A stretch of 8,182 nucleotides of DNA, from NCBI GenBank assembly GCA_031282465.1, contig JAITDR010000250.1:1-8182 (forward strand), in the 5' to 3' direction. This DNA is from Desulfovibrio sp. GTDB taxonomy: Bacteria > Desulfobacterota > Desulfovibrionia > Desulfovibrionales > Desulfovibrionaceae. How positions within the stretch are numbered: the first letter of the stretch is position 1; the number at the start of each line of letters is the position of its first letter. This document shows, piece by piece, positions 7,543 to 8,182 of this stretch. Below the pieces are notes generated by a model, which saw nothing but the letters and a program-made list of their open reading frames with translations, searched no databases and was not told the DNA's origin. Position numbers and translations under genes: made by a program.

Positions 7543-7633
7543 TCGAAAACTATGGAAAAGTATCACACCGGGAAAAAATGGGAACTTCGAATGAACCTCG
7601 AATTTTGAAAACAAACCTCGAACCAATCTCGAA
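7543..7633. promoter_or_regulatory. Cluster of five TCGAA motifs
   Basis: TCGAA starts at 7543, 7587, 7598, 7618 and 7629. The gaps are 44, 11, 20 and 11 bases, near whole helical turns. Three copies are preceded by C (CTCGAA) and two are followed by TTTT. AAAATTCGA at 7538-7546 is the inverse of TCGAATTTT at 7598-7606 and 7629-7637. The stretch is AT-rich next to a GC-rich background. A binding-site array is possible but unproven. Confidence 0.3.
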
Positions 7634-7652
7634 TTTTCCCGAAAAGAAAAGA

Positions 7653-7676
7653 AAAAACAGCCTGCCGGCTGTTTTT
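7653..7676 (-). terminator. Symmetric terminator after the LuxR-type gene
   Basis: Perfect 10-bp stem AAAAACAGCC / GGCTGTTTTT with loop TGCC, starting 26 bases after the LuxR-type stop. The minus strand continues with TTTTTTCTTTTC. Because of the A/T ends it could also act on the plus strand. Confidence 0.85.
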
Positions 7677-7702
7677 AACAAATCGGGATGAAAAGAGATT
7701 TT

Positions 7703-8182
7703 TTACGACGGTTCGGAATGCAGAGAGGTCGCAGTCTCCGGCGGGAAATCCCAAAGGCTGAAACAGCGCAGCAGATGCGACCGGGAGGACATACCGGTCT
7801 TTTTTAAAAGGCCGGTCTGGTGATAGTACACGGTGGAAAGGGCCACACCGAATTCCCGGCCGAGGTTTTCAAGGCTCTTGCCCCGGATCAGGCCGAGCAG
7901 GAGTTCCCGCTCCCTTTTGGTCAAATCATGGGCGGCGGCAAAGGCGCGGAATTTTTCCATGTCCGGTTCAGGCGCGGCGTTTTTTGCCGGCGGCAATTCC
8001 CATAGTTCCGGCTTCGCCCGCAACAGGCGTCGGAAGCGCCACAGGCAGAAAGCCGTTCCCGCTGCCAGGACCAGAGCGGCCGTAAAGACGCCGTTCGGAA
8101 ACGCGGCGAGAAAGCCGCGCGACACTGCGCCGACAGGCTGCATGAGGTGCAGGCAGTGGGCCGGAGTCAGCAGCAGGGGAAG
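7703..8182 (-). CDS. LuxR-family transcriptional regulator, membrane-anchored (5' end beyond window)
   Basis: Only the C-terminal 159 residues are visible, and the frame stays open to the window edge. An ATG at 8143 exists but is probably internal, because the 13 codons before it are open and hydrophobic (LPLLLTP) and no clear RBS precedes it. Seen: the last membrane helix, about 25 hydrophobic residues around NGVFTAALVLAAGTAF, ending in a positively charged RFRRLLR stop-transfer; a Pro/Ala-rich cytoplasmic linker; then a GerE/LuxR helix-turn-helix beginning LTKRERELL, with recognition helix near STVYYHQTGLLKKTG and SSR close to the end. This order (multi-spanning membrane domain followed by LuxR HTH) occurs in orphan regulators of Desulfovibrionaceae and Coriobacteria, where the membrane part presumably senses or transports a signal. 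The gene ends at TAA 7705-7703 with its own terminator. It is therefore likely a transcription unit separate from the HD-GYP operon, though it could regulate it. Confidence 0.85.
   Translation of the reverse strand, partial: LPLLLTPAHCLHLMQPVGAVSRGFLAAFPNGVFTAALVLAAGTAFCLWRFRRLLRAKPELWELPPAKNAAPEPDMEKFRAFAAAHDLTKRERELLLGLIRGKSLENLGREFGVALSTVYYHQTGLLKKTGMSSRSHLLRCFSLWDFPPETATSLHSEPS

Noticed and set aside
7543..7633. CRISPR-like array from repeated TCGAA motifs
   Set aside because: Repeat units are only 5-9 bases with irregular short spacing; no CRISPR repeats or cas genes are present.

Overview
The window reads like a moderately GC-rich chromosome segment from a Gram-negative anaerobe. A gut Desulfovibrionaceae-type organism (Bilophila/Desulfovibrio-like) is my best guess. 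This rests on the style of the hybrid kinases, a membrane-attached LuxR regulator and a GC-rich double-hairpin intergenic repeat of a kind I associate with that group. The assignment is inference; there is no rRNA or other marker gene.

Every gene I can support is on the minus strand, so it reads from high to low coordinates. From right to left: (1) the 3' end of a membrane-anchored LuxR-type regulator (7703-8182, cut by the window edge), followed by a strong symmetric terminator (7653-7676). (2) An ~850-base stretch without a credible gene (6856-7702). It holds a helically spaced cluster of TCGAA motifs, a REP-like double hairpin, other hairpins, two minus-strand terminators and, between those, a perfect (TG)16 tract. 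(3) A compact three-gene signalling operon: a REC-HD-GYP cyclic-di-GMP phosphodiesterase (5761-6855), a very large hybrid histidine kinase with two periplasmic solute-binding domains (2118-5723), and a second hybrid kinase with a Cache-like periplasmic sensor (1-2044, cut by the left edge).

The two kinases share an almost identical catalytic core (DHp, ATPase and receiver, about 84% identical by hand alignment over ~330 residues) but have unrelated sensor regions. This points to duplication with sensor exchange. The middle gene also has an Hpt domain, and the HD-GYP protein has a free receiver. The operon therefore contains all steps of a His-Asp-His-Asp phosphorelay ending in c-di-GMP hydrolysis. 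The likely job is to report two different extracellular ligands, through one type of core, to c-di-GMP level and so to lifestyle (motility, biofilm, surface).

The most unusual sequence structures are a four-unit 15-base tandem repeat inside the kinase dimerisation domain of only one paralogue, and the (TG)16 microsatellite lying directly after one terminator and before another, upstream of the HD-GYP gene.
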